DNA of 64,000 nt from Campylorhamphus procurvoides (taxonomy: Eukaryota; Chordata; Aves; Passeriformes; Dendrocolaptidae). Of the stretch, positions 1 through 13,800 are shown piece by piece. The stretch covers positions 723,348-787,347 of the forward strand of contig WBMV01000259.1 of assembly GCA_013396655.1 (NCBI GenBank), in the 5' to 3' direction. Position 1 is the first letter of the stretch. Every line of letters begins with the position of its first letter. A program made the translations under genes and the position numbers. Below the pieces are notes generated by a model. That model searched no databases. It was not told the origin of the DNA and worked only from the letters and a program-made list of their open reading frames with translations.

Positions 1-190
1 CCCCCTCAGTGCCCTCCCCTCTCCCATCCCCCTCAGTCCTTTCCCTACCCTCTCCTCTCCCCCTCAGTGCTCTCCCCTCTCCTTTCCTCCTCAGCGCTCT
101 CCCCTCTCCTCTGCCCTTCGGTCCTTTCCCTGCCCTCTCCCCTCTCCTGTCCTCCTCGCTGTTTGCCCTCTCCAGCCCCCCACACTCCCC
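1..190. repeat. Pyrimidine-rich minisatellite, ~30-bp units
   Basis: About six imperfect units of roughly 25-38 bp are visible, most opening with CAGTGCTCTCCCCTCTCC-like or CAGTCCTTTCCCT-like sequence and ending in CCCCCT or TCCTCCT. The two variants partly alternate. The + strand is almost entirely C and T, making a long polypurine/polypyrimidine tract. The array probably continues left of the window. Open frames through it are repeat artefacts rich in Ser, Pro and Leu. Confidence 0.85.
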
Positions 191-560
191 TGTCCCCACG
201 ACCAGGAAGCACGGGCAGAAAGTTCGGCTGCGGTAAAACCCCCGGGCCCGCCCTTTATTCCCCGAAGAGCGGCCGTGCCCTGGGGCAGGGTCCCCCTCGT
301 CCCTGCCGGATAACTGTCCCGGCTCCCGTTATCCCGCTGGGAGTTGTTTTCCAGCTTTAGGGAGCTTTGAGGGTGGGTTCTCTCTGCTCCTGGTGATGTT
401 TAACTGGCCCAGTCACGGCAGGGAAATAGTTTCGACTTCGAACAAGAATAGGCGTTAGAAGGGTGGACTTGCGAGGGTGTTTCTCGAGAAGCGAGGGTGG
501 AACAGCTGGTAAAGTCTCATTTCCTCTCTTTCGTTTGGCACCTCTCCGGTTTGTCTGGGC
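190..560. promoter_or_regulatory. CpG-rich edge of the probable ADAM10 promoter island
   Basis: CpG dinucleotides are dense here (about 14 between 195 and 360, further ones thinning to about 560) and become rare afterwards. In a locus where ADAM10 exon 1 lies just left of the window, this fits the 3' shoulder of a promoter CpG island. It is an inference from base composition only; no core promoter element or transcription start is seen. Confidence 0.5.
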
Positions 561-3500
561 TCTGCAACTGTGCACATCAACAGCACACAGAGGCTTATTA
601 ACAAAGAAACTCACCCGACATCCTTGGTCTTTTACAAGTTCTCAGAAAGTAGCATCGAAGTAGGAGAAAACTTCAGTGGGCTGTGCTGGTGGCTAAGCTG
701 TGAGGTAAAAAGCAAGGTGGTGAAAAGCCATCCCCTTATTTATGTTAGGAGTGGTACACACAAAAGACTCGGCGTTTTCCTTCATAAATTCTTGTAAACT
801 GTCGAGATATTTCAGACTTAATTATTGGCATTCTTTAAAGGCCTCTTTGTTTTCTGAACTAAACGGTGCTGGCACGGAATTAATTCAAAATGATTCATTA
901 ACCAGTTGTGAGGGTTGTTTCCAGTGTTTAATTCCAGGCAGGTAGTTACACCTCAAAAACATAATAAACACATAAAGTACAGTCTTCTGGATATATGGAA
1001 GAAAGTTCACAGAGTGTGTTTTATTTTAGAAATTCCTGTTAATTTTTTTTGAGTGAAGAATAGGCACTTTCAACTTTTCTGGACGATAGGAAGACACCTG
1101 ACTAGCAGGTGACCAAAGTACTTGTCTTCTGGTGTTTAGCAGTACATGTAAATCTCTAAAGAAGGATTAATAATGCTGGGTAGAAATCTAGAGATAATGG
1201 CCAATACACGTCTGCAGAATATCCTATGGAGCTGTTACCAAAAAAGTCTGAACATAATTGTGAAAGATTGGCCATAATTCTGTGTTACATTAAAATAGTT
1301 TTGTAATATTACAATAGTCTATGTTCACATTTTTAGGCTTTCTTAATACTGTAAATGTTTTTATTTACTGGAAAATAGTCTTCATTTGCATGCTTTTCTT
1401 CTAGGCATTATTAATATCTCTCTGGAAAGGGCAAGCTCATGATTCTTAACAAAGTTATTGTGAGAGCAGTGCAAACTGGAAAGAACTGAAAAAACCCCAA
1501 AAATTCACCTGTTTTATTTATGTGTGGTGCATCTTGAACTCACTAATTTTACACAGATCTTAAACTAAGTTCTACTTACCTCTAAAGTTGTCTAGTTTTA
1601 AGCCATGTAGGTCTTAAATAGTAGTAATTTTGAAAATTCCATGAATCTTCACTTTTTAAAGAATTGCTTTTCTGTGTATTTAGTCTGAGATTGAAATATT
1701 TATTGGATACTCAAGTTTGAGCTCTCAGAATTACACAAGGCTTTGTGCCTGTGTACCATGCAGGCACAGTACTCCTCTAATTGTCTTTAGATATAAAGGT
1801 ATAGATTACGGGAGACAATTGTAACTTTAGCTCACAGTTAAGTATGAATCACAAAATCAACATGTAAAATAAGGTGCAGCATAACCTGAGTGGTTTATTT
1901 GAGAGGAAAGGTTAGTGACATCATCTCTTTGTTTTGTTTGAAAACTATATTCTGTTGTTTATATTGTTCTTAAAATTACGGGAAGGGAATGTAATTTAAA
2001 ACAATCACTGATGAAATGTACTGCAGTGTCTGTCCTAGGCTACTTTTTGTATGCTGTGTATGTATAATTAAAACAGAGAAATTATCAGAAACTTGGCCTA
2101 ATGGGCCCAGAAACATGATTGATCAGGTGGATCAGATTGATCACTTTTAGGCCTATTTCAGAAGTTTTTCTTTCTTTGCTTCCACTGCATAAATATTACC
2201 TTCATAAAAGCAGTGGTCCAGTAGGTCAGTTTGAATACAGTTTCAAAAGTAGAAGAAGGAAAAGCCACACCATTTATTTTGTTTTAGTTTTGTTAGTAAT
2301 AAGGGAAAGGTAAAATTTGGCTTCTGGTATATGGTTTCTACCTGAGGTAAGGCATATGGACCTTGAATTTTAAGAATTCTTTTTTAAAAGGTGAATTTTA
2401 ATGTATTCTTGGAATTGCTTTTCTTAAAGGGTCTTTTCACTCACTGGTGCTGGTAATAATTTTGGTGTGTATGAAGTGGTACTTTGGGCAACATTATTGG
2501 CAGCTTTTAGTAGCATGCTTTGTTGCACGTGATTGAGCTGCTTGCAGGTATATTAATCAGTAGTTAATTATCTATATATAATTATGTTCTTAGAGGAATG
2601 GAAGTGACTAATAAAACCTCTCCTTTGGCCTAAGGGTCATTACAAAGAAAGGGAAAGGGGAATAGAAAACTCAGAACTACTGAGTCCTCTAAAAAGCTTG
2701 GACTTAAAAAGAATACCCATGCTTTGGCTAGGCTGATGAGATGCTGAACAGCACTGAAAATCTGTGATAAGCAGTTTGTTTTCACTGGTACCACACACTC
2801 TTCTGTATTGCTGGGACTTCCAGGCTGTGTCTTAGTGTCTGGTGCTGCTCGATTTTGAACTCCGTATTTCCCACTGAGCAGGAGAGAAATTCTGCTTTAT
2901 TCTGGACACATGGGGGAGTTGTGGGAAGGCATTTATGAGCTATCAGCAGCTGAGTGTTTTAGTTTGTATCCTTCCTATAAATTGAGAAGAACCTGGCCTT
3001 CATTAATATGGCAGCACTCAGCCTTCAGCATTTATTTGGGGTTTGAAATAAAAGCATTATGAATTTTATGTCTGGACAAGGCAGTGTCTAGTAAAGGCAT
3101 CTGTCATGTGGTTGTTTCAGAAATGCCTATGGTAATTAAAACTAAATAAAATCAGGTGTTTAGATAGTAAGTTCGAGCTAATGTTGCCCAGAAGCCTCAG
3201 ACTGCAGTTTATTTATGCTTTTAAAAGATCCAAAGGTTCAGTTTTGCAGAGCCACTGTACTGAGTTACTGCTCTCTGGTGGTCCTGCCCTGGCCATGCAT
3301 TCCCACCTCTCCTCCTGGCATGAGGAGACAACTCAATGAAAAGAAATGATCATTTCCTGTCAGATGTGAGATGTCTGTTGGTTTATGGTGCAGACCCCAG
3401 GCTGCTGGGGAAGAAGAGCTGGGCCTTGCACGGGGGAAGAGGAAGAGGGGAAAACCAAAAGCAGACATCTGCTTTGCACTGGGGCTGCTGTCCTGTCAAA

Positions 3501-4299
3501 CCATGCCCTCAGTGTGGGGTTTCAGTGAAGGGAAATGATCCTGACTTGACTTCTTGCTTACATGTTTTTCTTTCACCAGAAACTAACTGACCAGAAGAGA
3601 GAGAATGTTTTTCAGCTGAATCAGTGTTAGTGCCAGTGCAAGGGAAGAATGGAAACTGAGTAGATGTAAAGGGGCAGCAGGGCCTGCCCTTGTGCTGCCA
3701 GTTATGAAACTACAGCCTGAATTAATGCTTCAGTGAAGTTCAAGTCAGGAGGTTTGTGGTAGGATTTCTTTGCTATGTACTTTAAGCACAGGAGTGCTAA
3801 ATCTGAATGCAATATGCATTCTTTAATGTCCTGTGTAAAGGGAGCCTTTTTTAAGATAGGTAAGCCCTGCACTGAAAACAACTTGCTTTGATTATCTTAA
3901 TTAAAATTCTAATAATCATTCTCTACAAGATATTTATCATATGCTCGCATTTCAAATCTGTAAATCAGTGATGACACTTGCAGTAAAAAGACTTGTCTGG
4001 TGAGTTGGCCTGGCTGCTGAACAATTTCTCATGCTCTGTGAAGTCGTGTTCCGTGCTTTTTTTTTTCCCCACCTAAAAATTGAGTTGTGTTTGAATTACT
4101 TGCATTTGTCATGCAAGTCTTAATCTGAGTAGTTTAACGTAAACTTCACCTTTTGGAACAGTGCATGCTTGATTTATTCTCTTATGGGAAGTTAAATGTT
4201 GTCATCTTTTCCAATGGTACATATAAAATTAATAGATGTTTATATTTACATTGGTAAACTTTCAGTACTGCTTATTACTAGTCATATTTTTGTTCCTGG

Positions 4300-4445
4300 A
4301 CCTAGCTCCTATAAGGATTTCCTCCAGAATCTCCTCAGATACTGAGATTAGGCTGACCTGTAGATCTCCAGGCCCTCTTCCTTGAAGATGGGGATGACAT
4401 TTGCCTTCCAGTTGTCAGGAGCTCCCCTCCATCACAATAATTTTT
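4300..4445 (-). mobile_element. CR1 LINE fragment (ORF2, reverse transcriptase region)
   Basis: Read on the minus strand the segment gives decayed CR1 ORF2 peptides such as DNWKANVIPIFK, like the family's D-W-x-x-A-N-V-x-P-I-F-K-K motif. Remnants of Y-R-P-V-S-L-T-S-V-P-G-K follow in another frame, so it is broken by indels and stops. It is an old, short, inactive copy in ADAM10 intron 1. Confidence 0.8.
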
Positions 4446-5786
4446 GAAAACAACTCTTACATATAGATGCTCAGGGTGTGGTGTGCCAGGAAGCTTAAAT
4501 CACATGGATGATACATTCTACCCTTTGCATAGGCTTAGTTAGAAGGTGCGAATAGATCCCTCAGACTCCATACCTGTCCAGTGGGATTTGTGTTCGTTCA
4601 GAGCAACAACTGGAGATGACTTTCTTCACAGCTCTCTAGGGATACTGGAGAGTTGTATACCCTCATACACAAAAATCTTTCACTGGGACTGTCAAAATGA
4701 GGCATTACCCTAAAATCCTCTGGCTGATTCTGTTTAAAGTCCTTCCTTGTATTTAGTTCTAAGCCCATGAGAATAAAGCTTCATTCCTGAAGGGAATTTG
4801 TCATAGGAAATGCCACATCTAGTTTAGCAAGTCTTTAGAAGACTGTCCTGTCAGGTTCAAAAGCCATCCTGTTGTCACTCTCTGTCCTGAAGGGTTTCTG
4901 TCTGCTGGCTTAGTGTTTAGGTGAAGTGTAGTGTTGGCTTGTTGCTCTAGATGGCCTGGAAAAGCATCAGGCTGTCTTTGGTTGGTTGATGGCAACATGA
5001 CATGTGGAATTTGTAGAGCTATACCCTTAACTACATTTGGATGTTCATGGTTCTGTGTTTCTTCCTGCAGGCTCCCTGATTGTGTCCTTGCTTGATAAGC
5101 TCTTTGTCTCACAATCTCTATTAAAAGTAAAACCAAACCCCTAGTTTTTAACTTACATGAAAATAGCAGCAGTAGTTTGTAGGAGAGGTTGAGATCTGTG
5201 TGTGTGCTATCCTAATGATTTCTTGGGGTGCTGCTTCCAGATCCTGTGATAGATCCCTCTTCCTTTTTGATCCAGAGCCTTCTGGCTGCAGCAGCTGGAG
5301 TTGGCACTGGTACCTGCCCCATGCAGCTCGGTCAAGTCTTCTTTCCAGTGGAATAAACTTTTGCCACAGGATCCTGTGGGTTCCTGTGTTACCAAGGTTG
5401 AGCTACTTATTAAGCTGCCTTTGTGAAGAAGATAATCCTTTTTGATACGTAGCTGGCTTTATTAGAAGGAGTTTGTGTATCCGTTGCAGACTTTGAACGC
5501 TGTAGCAACGTTAATGTGATAGAGGCTTCTGGAAGTGAAAGTGTTCATTTTGAAGCCTTGATTCCAATCCTGTGTGAAGTCCCTTTTTGGAACAGCCATG
5601 ATACTCCAGGTGATAAGAGACAGCTCTGGTTAAGCAGGAAGAGAGCAGCAAGAGTGTTTGTGTTAAGGGTTTGCTATGAGAGTACTCAAAACATAAGGAG
5701 TTCTTTAAGTTTTGGAGAAAGGGAAAAGAAGTAGCATTGTTTCCCTGTGTGATCACAGAAAGTGTATACTTTTTTTGTTAAGAAAA

Positions 5787-5810
5787 AGAGGGTTTTGCTT
5801 AAAACCCTCT
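5787..5810. repeat. Perfect 10-bp inverted repeat, 4-base loop
   Basis: Arms AGAGGGTTTT (5787-5796) and AAAACCCTCT (5801-5810) flank the loop GCTT. One such hairpin is expected by chance in a sequence of this size, so no function is claimed. Confidence 0.7.
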
Positions 5811-7699
5811 CTGCTTTTGGTTGGCAGAGAGAACAGTTACAAGACTTTCTAATGTCAATAGTCTTTTGCTGCCTTGTCACAGTAATTAGCACTTAAAAAC
5901 TATTCTTTGTGAGTCAGTTAAATGTAGTCTCTCATCTTTCCACATGGTCATGAGACTTGGATCAGGTGCCAAATGTTATTGGGTTTTCAGTAAGTTGTGA
6001 AGCTTCAAAAGTTTTTTTTTTTAGGTGCCTGAGGTTGTTCAAAGTGTGTCTTGCAATACTGAGAAGAAAAATGGTCTGCAATGATTAAAGAAGTGCGTTA
6101 TTGAAAGCTTCCTACCCCAGAAAAGTGAAGTTAATTCTGGAGCACAGAAGTTAACATGTTCTGCAATGCGGCTTTGATCTAGTCCTTAAAACGAGTTATT
6201 AATACTGTATTCTAGATCTAGGTTCATTTATCAATTAAAAATTTAAGTTTTAGCTTTTATCAGTTAATTTTGAATCTTGTTTTCTTTAATGTTGACACTT
6301 TTGGGTCATATACCTGGAATTGGAAAGCATGTGTCTGTAGTCAGGCTCCTGCATATTGTGCATGGACTCAGGCTTATGTAGTATGGCTTGTAGAAGTTCT
6401 TGGGCTACAGGAGATGTTTATACTTCATTTTGTATGATTATGTTGGGAGCGATTAGAGAACCTTCAGACAGGGACAGCATCCTGCATCCTCAAAACTCCT
6501 GGTTACTGAAACTTTGCAATGGTCCTGTGTTTAATTTGGATGAGAATTCCTAACTTGCTTGAGTCACACATTCTAAGCATTTGAGACACCTCAGGCTCTT
6601 TCCTGGGAAGCTGCATGAGAATGGACTTGTATTTTGAGACTAAGACTAAGAGAGAAAACTAGAATGAAGTTTGTTACTGGACTGTATTTGCAGTTAATGA
6701 TTAATAGTCAACATTTGCAGAACTTCTGTGGGGAAATTTGAATGTGCTTTGTCTGCAGTATAGCATTGCTTGAATTTTAAAAGGATGTGGCAGTATAATC
6801 TTGTGAACATTGCTTGTTAAATGCAAGGGATGCATTTGTAAGAATTTATTTAGTCATGTGTTTAGATATCTGAAGAGAAATATTACCTGTGGTCCCTGAG
6901 AACTCTCACATTTGGGTTGGTCTGAGGTTAAACATATTATGATAGAGCCGGTTTTTTTTCTTGCAGAATTCAGGTTCTTGTGGTTTTCTCCACAAGCTGT
7001 GTTTTGGTTTTTTAGGGGGTTAGTGAGTGCCTCTGGTCAGTTCTGCATGTCTGTTCCTCCATCAGTATAGGAGGGTCAAAATCTTCCTGGTGTTCTGTCA
7101 TGAACTCTTCTTTATGATATGAATCATAAAATTTATCTTAGAAGAAAATGTCCAAAATAGACTGACATTTCAATAGAACTTTTCAGTGTGGTAGAACATT
7201 CCATGTGATACAAAATGTGTTGCTACATGGCATAGTTTGCTGTTAATTTTCCTGGATATTTTGCACATAGACTATAAACATTCTGAGCAGATACTGTGGT
7301 GTCATGGTGGCAGAGTGAAGCTGTAAGCAGAATTCTAGGGAACCAGAAGAAAGGTATTCAGCTGATGCCCTTCCCATTTAGAATCAGGAGTTCATTTCTG
7401 AATCATCTGTCAAGTGTTCCTGTCTACAGTGATGTGGTTTTGTAGGAAGTGAACTCCACTTATTTTGGTTGAATTCAAGTGGCAGATGCCTCCCAAGGTC
7501 CACCTGATGCACTTGTAATTACAGATATGTCCAGTCTGGAGGACCAGAGCAGAATGAACCTTAAATGTACAAAGGAGGCAAAAAAGCTAAAATGGATATA
7601 ATGTGGAATTTGCACCATAGATCTGCTATGCCTGGGAATATTGTTATAACTTTAGTAATTTCTCAGACAGGCTAAACCTTCCTTGTATCTCTTTTTCAG

Positions 7700-7850
7700 G
7701 CCAGTATGGAAATCCTCTAAATAAGTACATTAGACATTATGAAGGCTTGACCTACGATGTGGATTTGTTACACCAAAAACACCAGCGTGCCAAAAGAGCA
7801 ATATCCCATGAAGAGCAGTTCTTGCGCCTCGATTTTCATGCTCATGGAAG
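7700..7850 (+). CDS. ADAM10: ADAM10 exon 2 (prodomain start)
   Basis: Starts with the last two bases of a split Gly codon after TTTTTCAG and reads [16 protein letters not shown] onward to HAHGR, whose Arg codon is split by the donor AAG|GTTAGT. It holds the N-terminal prodomain and the RAKR sequence (HQRAKRAI), a proprotein-convertase site conserved in ADAM10. Length is 151 bp; matches human ADAM10 residue by residue with few substitutions. Confidence 0.97.
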
Positions 7851-10800
7851 GTTAGTGATATTTAAGAAGGTGTTTGTTTTAAATATTTTAGTCAAATGTA
7901 TTTTAATTATAGTGAAATGTAGAGTGTGAAATAGTCATCAGAATCACATTAGCTAGAATACACTGAATTGCACTGTTTACAGTTTCTATGAAGTATTTGC
8001 TCTCACGTCCAGTATAAGTATGAAATTGCTGCTTGTAATCACTCATTGAAACTTCTGATTGTATCTAATAATGCACTTTGAAGCTTAAACAATGGAATCA
8101 CACTGGGAACAGAATGGTAGGTGATTCTGATTTATAATGCAGCTTTGGAGGGTTTTTTTGTTTGTTTTTTCAAAAAATATGCCAACTGCTGTAGTTGATT
8201 TAACTGAGATAAAGTAAAACTTCAAATTGCATTTGAAACTACAAAATAAGCCAAAAAACCTGTTTTGTGTACTGGTGTTATCTGATTTCTTTGTGCTGTC
8301 GTGGAATTTCGTAATTATTTGACATGGGGAAAGATAACTGCTGTTACTAGACTTGCTTTGTCTTCAATTGAACATGTAAGATCCAGTACAAAACTTAGAT
8401 ATTCAGTGTGACCAACTGAAGTATAATTTGTAGGTTTCACTTCAGAAGATCTCTTTGTAATTTAGAATTGCCTGCTTTTTGTGTATATATATATATAACA
8501 GGAAGAAAGTTAAAATATTTTTGTATGTACCTTTGTTTCTTTCACTCTTTGCAACACCACTGTCTTAATATATTTTAGGGCTGTGAAATGCCCTTGTTTT
8601 TCTAATTATTTCAGTTACAATTTAAGTATTTAGAACTTCATAAATAATTGTTAGCCATATGTAGAAACAAGAATTTTGAGAAAGTGAATGTAAAACCAGG
8701 TCTCCTGAATCTGCTTGGACTATTGTTTTAGGAGTAAGTGTTTTGCTTCTGTGCCAGCTTGTAATTTCTTCAGGGAATGAAGTGTTGTTGCTGGAGGTTT
8801 ATGATGTAATGACTGAATTTCAGTGCATGCTCCCAGAAGGTTAGCATTAGGGTTGTGTTTCTAACTGCTGTAGAACTGCAACCCAAATCCTGAACTTGAA
8901 GCCCTGTCCTTAAAACCACTTTTGTGTGTGATTTTCAGTCCAGGGAATTGTATTGCTTAAAGGAGAGTCATACTGCTGCTGTCCCTGCTGTAACTTCACA
9001 GGCAGTATCTATCTTCCCTATGAAATTGTTCTAACAAACAAGACTGCAGAGTGAAATTCTTCAGAGGCTCCTCACAGTGTAGACCTCTCCACTTTTAAAT
9101 CTCCAACAAGGTTGCAGACAGTAAAGTTTCAGTCTAATGCTGCCACTTTTAAGCTGCAGGCTGATGGTTAATTTAGGCTTACCAAAGTGTGCACTGCTGC
9201 AGAGAGGAACAGGCCTGACTGCATTCCCAGTACCATCCTGTCTTAAAGCCAGGCAAGCAGTAGGGGCTGGGAACTAATCCAGGTGAAAATTATTTGGGAA
9301 AAAGTAATCAGTATGACTTGAAGGGGCATTAGGAGGAGGATGAGACCATTATTCCTGGAAGAGTCCGTGTTTGAGTCTACTTGAGCAGGTTCATCTTGTC
9401 ATTGGTAAAGATCCCATAATTATCTGCTGTAAAACAGAGCTCTTAGCTTAGCCTGTGCATTCTATCTGTGGTGTTAAGGTGGGGTGAAAATCCTTATCAT
9501 ATAGAAATGGTAGCTACACCCATGATAGTGAGGTCTAAAAACATTCCCTCTCCTACTTCACAGATCTCAGTGACACTAGACCTTAGACAATCAGGCTTAT
9601 AAACATTTTGATAACAGCTACTATTACTCAGGAAGTGTTGGTGTTTATATGTGGAATTGATTCTAAATCCCTGTGCTCTGAGGCACAAATCCATCATTAA
9701 CTGAGAAGGCTGACTGTAAGGTCAGACTGGCCCATAGTTTTCTGTGACACATCCAGTGCTTCCTGCCAAGGAGAGGGTAGGCCAGGCAGTAAATTCAGTC
9801 CAAAAGTTCCTGTTAATCAATTTGGGTGTGTTCTTACAAAATGTTTTCATTTTTCTTTGAATATGAATTGAAAAGGATCAAGTGAATTGTGTTTTACTTC
9901 ATGGAGTCTGTTTATTAGCTTTGAAGGTGTGTAGCAGTTTGAGAAGCTGTATAAATAGCATTGGCTTTTAGCAGTTGCAGCGAGTTTATTGTGAATAACC
10001 AAATGATTTGTGTCATCACTTGTGGCAAAATTAAAGCCTTTCTATCAAGTACTCTAATTACTTTGTGTGAAGGTAGGAAATAAAGCTTTTGCAAAGTACT
10101 AAACCATTTAGATATAGGCCATGGACTCTTTCCTGTGTTATTTAAATACAGGTGATGAAACTTACAGGCCTTCAGTCAAGAGGTTTGAGATTGTGAAAAC
10201 TTACACCTGATTTTTTTGAATGACCTTATGCCAAATGGTTGGTTAAGGCTGTCCAGCTGTAGTGGTTTATTGGCACACAGCTGTCCAACTTGCATCTCCT
10301 TAACTTAATAGAGATCCTAAACAGCTGCTACTTACAAGGACTGAAATTACAGTCTTGTGTTTTGATTTGGCTTCTAATGAAATGGCTGTCTTTTGTAGCC
10401 AGGAAGCCGATGGAAAAGCTGTCCTAATATTTACTGCCATTCCCTGCTGGCAGCAGCAAGAGAAGCTGGCTGGGCTGCAGCAGTTCTTACACTGCATCTT
10501 TGGGACCAGTAGGAACTTTCTAAACTTAATCTTTCCCTGTGTGCCAGAGGGTGCACCTGCTGGTCATGTGGCCAGTCAAGATGAGAAGGTGATTTGGCTG
10601 CTCATTTTTCAGCCACATTAATTTGCCCTTCCATTCAGTATGTAGGCAACCCTGCTGTAAGAAGAAAGAGGGCAAAACTGAGCAGCAGAGGTGAGAGGGA
10701 GGTGCAACACCAGCCTTTTCAGTGGCACTGCTGGCATATCCAGATTAGCATTTATCAAACTTAGTTTCATTGTCCAAAAAAGGTCTGGCAGCTACAGGTA

Positions 10801-13800
10801 TTTTAGGATTGAGTGAGTAGCATCTGTTCACTGTTTGGATTCAAGAACTGTATCTCATAGTCCTCTTTTTCTTGAAAAAGGAAAAAAACAAACCCACAGT
10901 TTAAATACTATACCTTTATACTAACTTAGTGACCTTTTAACCATGGGCTAATAGTTTAATAATGAAATAGATACTGAAATGATGAAATTAAAACCAAAGC
11001 TACCTTTTTCACACCAGACCCAGTAATTCTAGAAATGGATGTATAATATGCCATCACTGAAAACCCTGCCTTATTTAACCTTCTTGTGAAAGATATACAC
11101 AATATACTGCTAAGAATAGAAATTTTTCCAAATTGTTGTTGTTTTGTAATATAAAATACAACCTGTTATGGCAGATGTAATGAACTAGACTGAACCAGCC
11201 ACACTATTCAATGCTGAAACACTAACTTAATAGAACAGTTAAAATTGCTGAAGCTAAGCTATAGATACTCACAACTCTTTTGAATAATAAACCATGTAGT
11301 TTAGAATATTTGGCATTACTGCTTCACCAGTGATGCAAAATGTGCTCACATCTAAAATGCTTATAGCTGGAAGGAATGTGAAGGTTTGAAACTATCCTGG
11401 TTATGTATCATAGCTCTTCCACTGCCAGTTTATATTGAGTGTTTTAGTGTGAGTTAATTTAAGGTGCCCTTTGAGTCCAGGGAAGGCTCACACAAGGTTA
11501 ATGAATGCACAGTGTTAATACCAAGGATTTGGTTAGCATAAAGTAAATTTTGAACCCATCCCTTGGATATAGCGCTTCCCATGCAGAGAAATTAGAAAGT
11601 TTTCTTCATTTTCTCTGTATAAACATTTGCAATATATCAATTTTAGAATGTGTTAAAGTGTATTCCTGTGAACTGCAGAATGTCAGAAATATGCCAAATA
11701 CTTCATAGTGATTTCATTCCGAGGGCAGAGCTTGAAAAACTGGGATGACATCTGGTGTTCTAAATATACTTTTTTACCTAATGACAAAAGTGTGAATTCC
11801 TGAGACCCTGATGCATTCAGAAGGAAAAAAAAGTTGTATCTATGTAGTGTTTAACTCTATTTTCAGTGAACTTTTTATTTAATGCGTTCCTAATAGCTTT
11901 TGCTTTTTAATTTCTTGCTTGATTTGCCCTGTTAATTGTCCATCCACACCCACTTTCTTTCCTCTTGGATTAGTTGATGACTCTCGCTTGGGAAAGTTGC
12001 CCACACAACTTGAGTGAACAGTTGAGTTTTCAAGTGGTACTTGAACACATGATAACACTGCCTATGACTAAATAAAAGATACGCTGAGAACTTTTTTCAG
12101 AGGTCTAGCAATTAAGCTGCACTTTTCCATCCTATTTTACTTAAAATTTTATTAAAAAAAATACTGTAAATTGTTCAGACATGTTCCTGGGAATATACGG
12201 CCTGTATGTGGTCCTTATATAATAGGAAAACTGTGGACCACAAAATTTCAGGGATTTTAATTAAGTCTGAGGGATTTTGTTTATTCTTGGTTCTGTAGTA
12301 ATCTGTAGTCCTTCTTATTGCCCTATTCAGAGCTGTTAAATGTTTGTGTGTAAATAAGATAGTTGTTGGCTGTGATTGAGTAGGTTATGAAAACAAAGGA
12401 GGGTGCCTGCACAGAAATAAAATTTGATAAGTTGAATTTCAAAGGTGACGTTCTGAGCATGCTGCCATGCTGAGGGGGACTGAAGTAACTGAGCTTGTTA
12501 CTCTTGGATTGAAGAGGACTTTATATAGTCACCTTCAGGGTTTTATTAAACACCAGATGTTCTTTTTATAGCATTTAATTAAAGTAGTTTTTAATTTGTG
12601 CATACAGAATAGTGCTCGGTTCATGAAATGCCTCTGTCTGCTGTGTTCTATGAGCCTGTCAGTACATGAAGCAGATCCAACATTACTGGACTAATCTGAA
12701 AATACATGTTGTGTCCCTTTCAGTTCCATGTGCACTTCAACACACTCTAAACAGACTGACTTCTTAAATAGGTTAGTTTAATGGTCATCAAATAGGACTG
12801 AACTGGTTGGCTTTTGTGAATTTAAGACATTTATTTTCATGATTTTCACTTAGTGAATTTTTTGCAAGGTTCACTTCCTGCAATTCATTTTAGGCTGTCC
12901 TGAATTTAAAAAGAAATTATAGATCTCTTTAGTTCTTGCTATAGATTTTCAGAATTATTCACTGCTCTGTGACAATTCTTCAGCTGTTACCTATCTGTTG
13001 TATTTTGAAGTTATATACCTTGACAAATAACTTGCCTGGCAAGAGACCTGTGAGTCAGGGATCTGGGTTAGAAGTCTTGCATTTTATGAGCTTAAATAGT
13101 GAGCTGGATTATGTGTAGCCCTTAGGAAAAAAGGCATTTGGTGTTTGCCTTGGGTTTGTCTAAGAACCACCTGGTATGGTGAGACAGCCCAGCTGAGGTG
13201 CAGGTTTTCCAGCTGTACTGCTCAATTAGTATTAATGGTTTCCAGCTTTCCTCCTTGGCCAGCAAACTTCAGTAGGCATAGCCAAGCTCTCCAAGAGCCT
13301 TGTTCTTAAAATGAAAAACAGTGTATTATTAGCTAGTATGTGTCTCTTCTCTCTTTTCTTGTCTCACTGAGAGAGTTTCTTTCTGAACTACTTTTGTAGT
13401 TTGAATTCATGTAGTAACTTTGCTTGTGATTTTATTCTAGTAGATCTTCACCTGTTTTCTTTTTTTGGTCTCTTGTTTTTAGTAGAACATGCCCCTGCAG
13501 GTAAATGGTCAACTTTATGTAAATTCAAATGGAAGTTATTTTCAATAACCAAGGAAACCAAGTGATAGAATCTGCACTGAACTTTCTTGAAAGGGGAAAA
13601 GTGAACCCTAAGTAAGCACTATTCTGTCTTTAAAATCTGTACACTGAACTTTGCAGGACAGAATGTTACTTGGACTGACTTTCTTAGAGTGTGAATTAGC
13701 CAACATGTAGGTGCTTGTCATCCTCCTTGGGTGGTTTCTCTTATCTCAGCTAGCTGATGTGTTTGCACCTATGTATATCAAGAATAATGAGTGGCAAATG

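Larger units (their letters stand above)
1..7699 (+). other. ADAM10: ADAM10 intron 1, 3' part
   Basis: This stretch ends in a pyrimidine-rich acceptor and AG directly before exon 2, which opens with the last two bases of a split glycine codon. No ATG followed by a signal peptide and a phase-1 donor was found here, so exon 1 must be further left. Contents: the minisatellite and CpG-rich edge at its left end, one CR1 fragment near 4.3 kb, a 10-bp inverted repeat at 5787-5810, and otherwise AT-rich sequence with no gene that I can support. Confidence 0.8.

Noticed and set aside
4490..5140. Possible solo LTR with a 105-residue minus-strand frame
   Set aside because: An AATAAA near 4771 and mixed composition suggested an LTR, but no terminal TG...CA pair, target-site duplication or known retroviral motif could be found.
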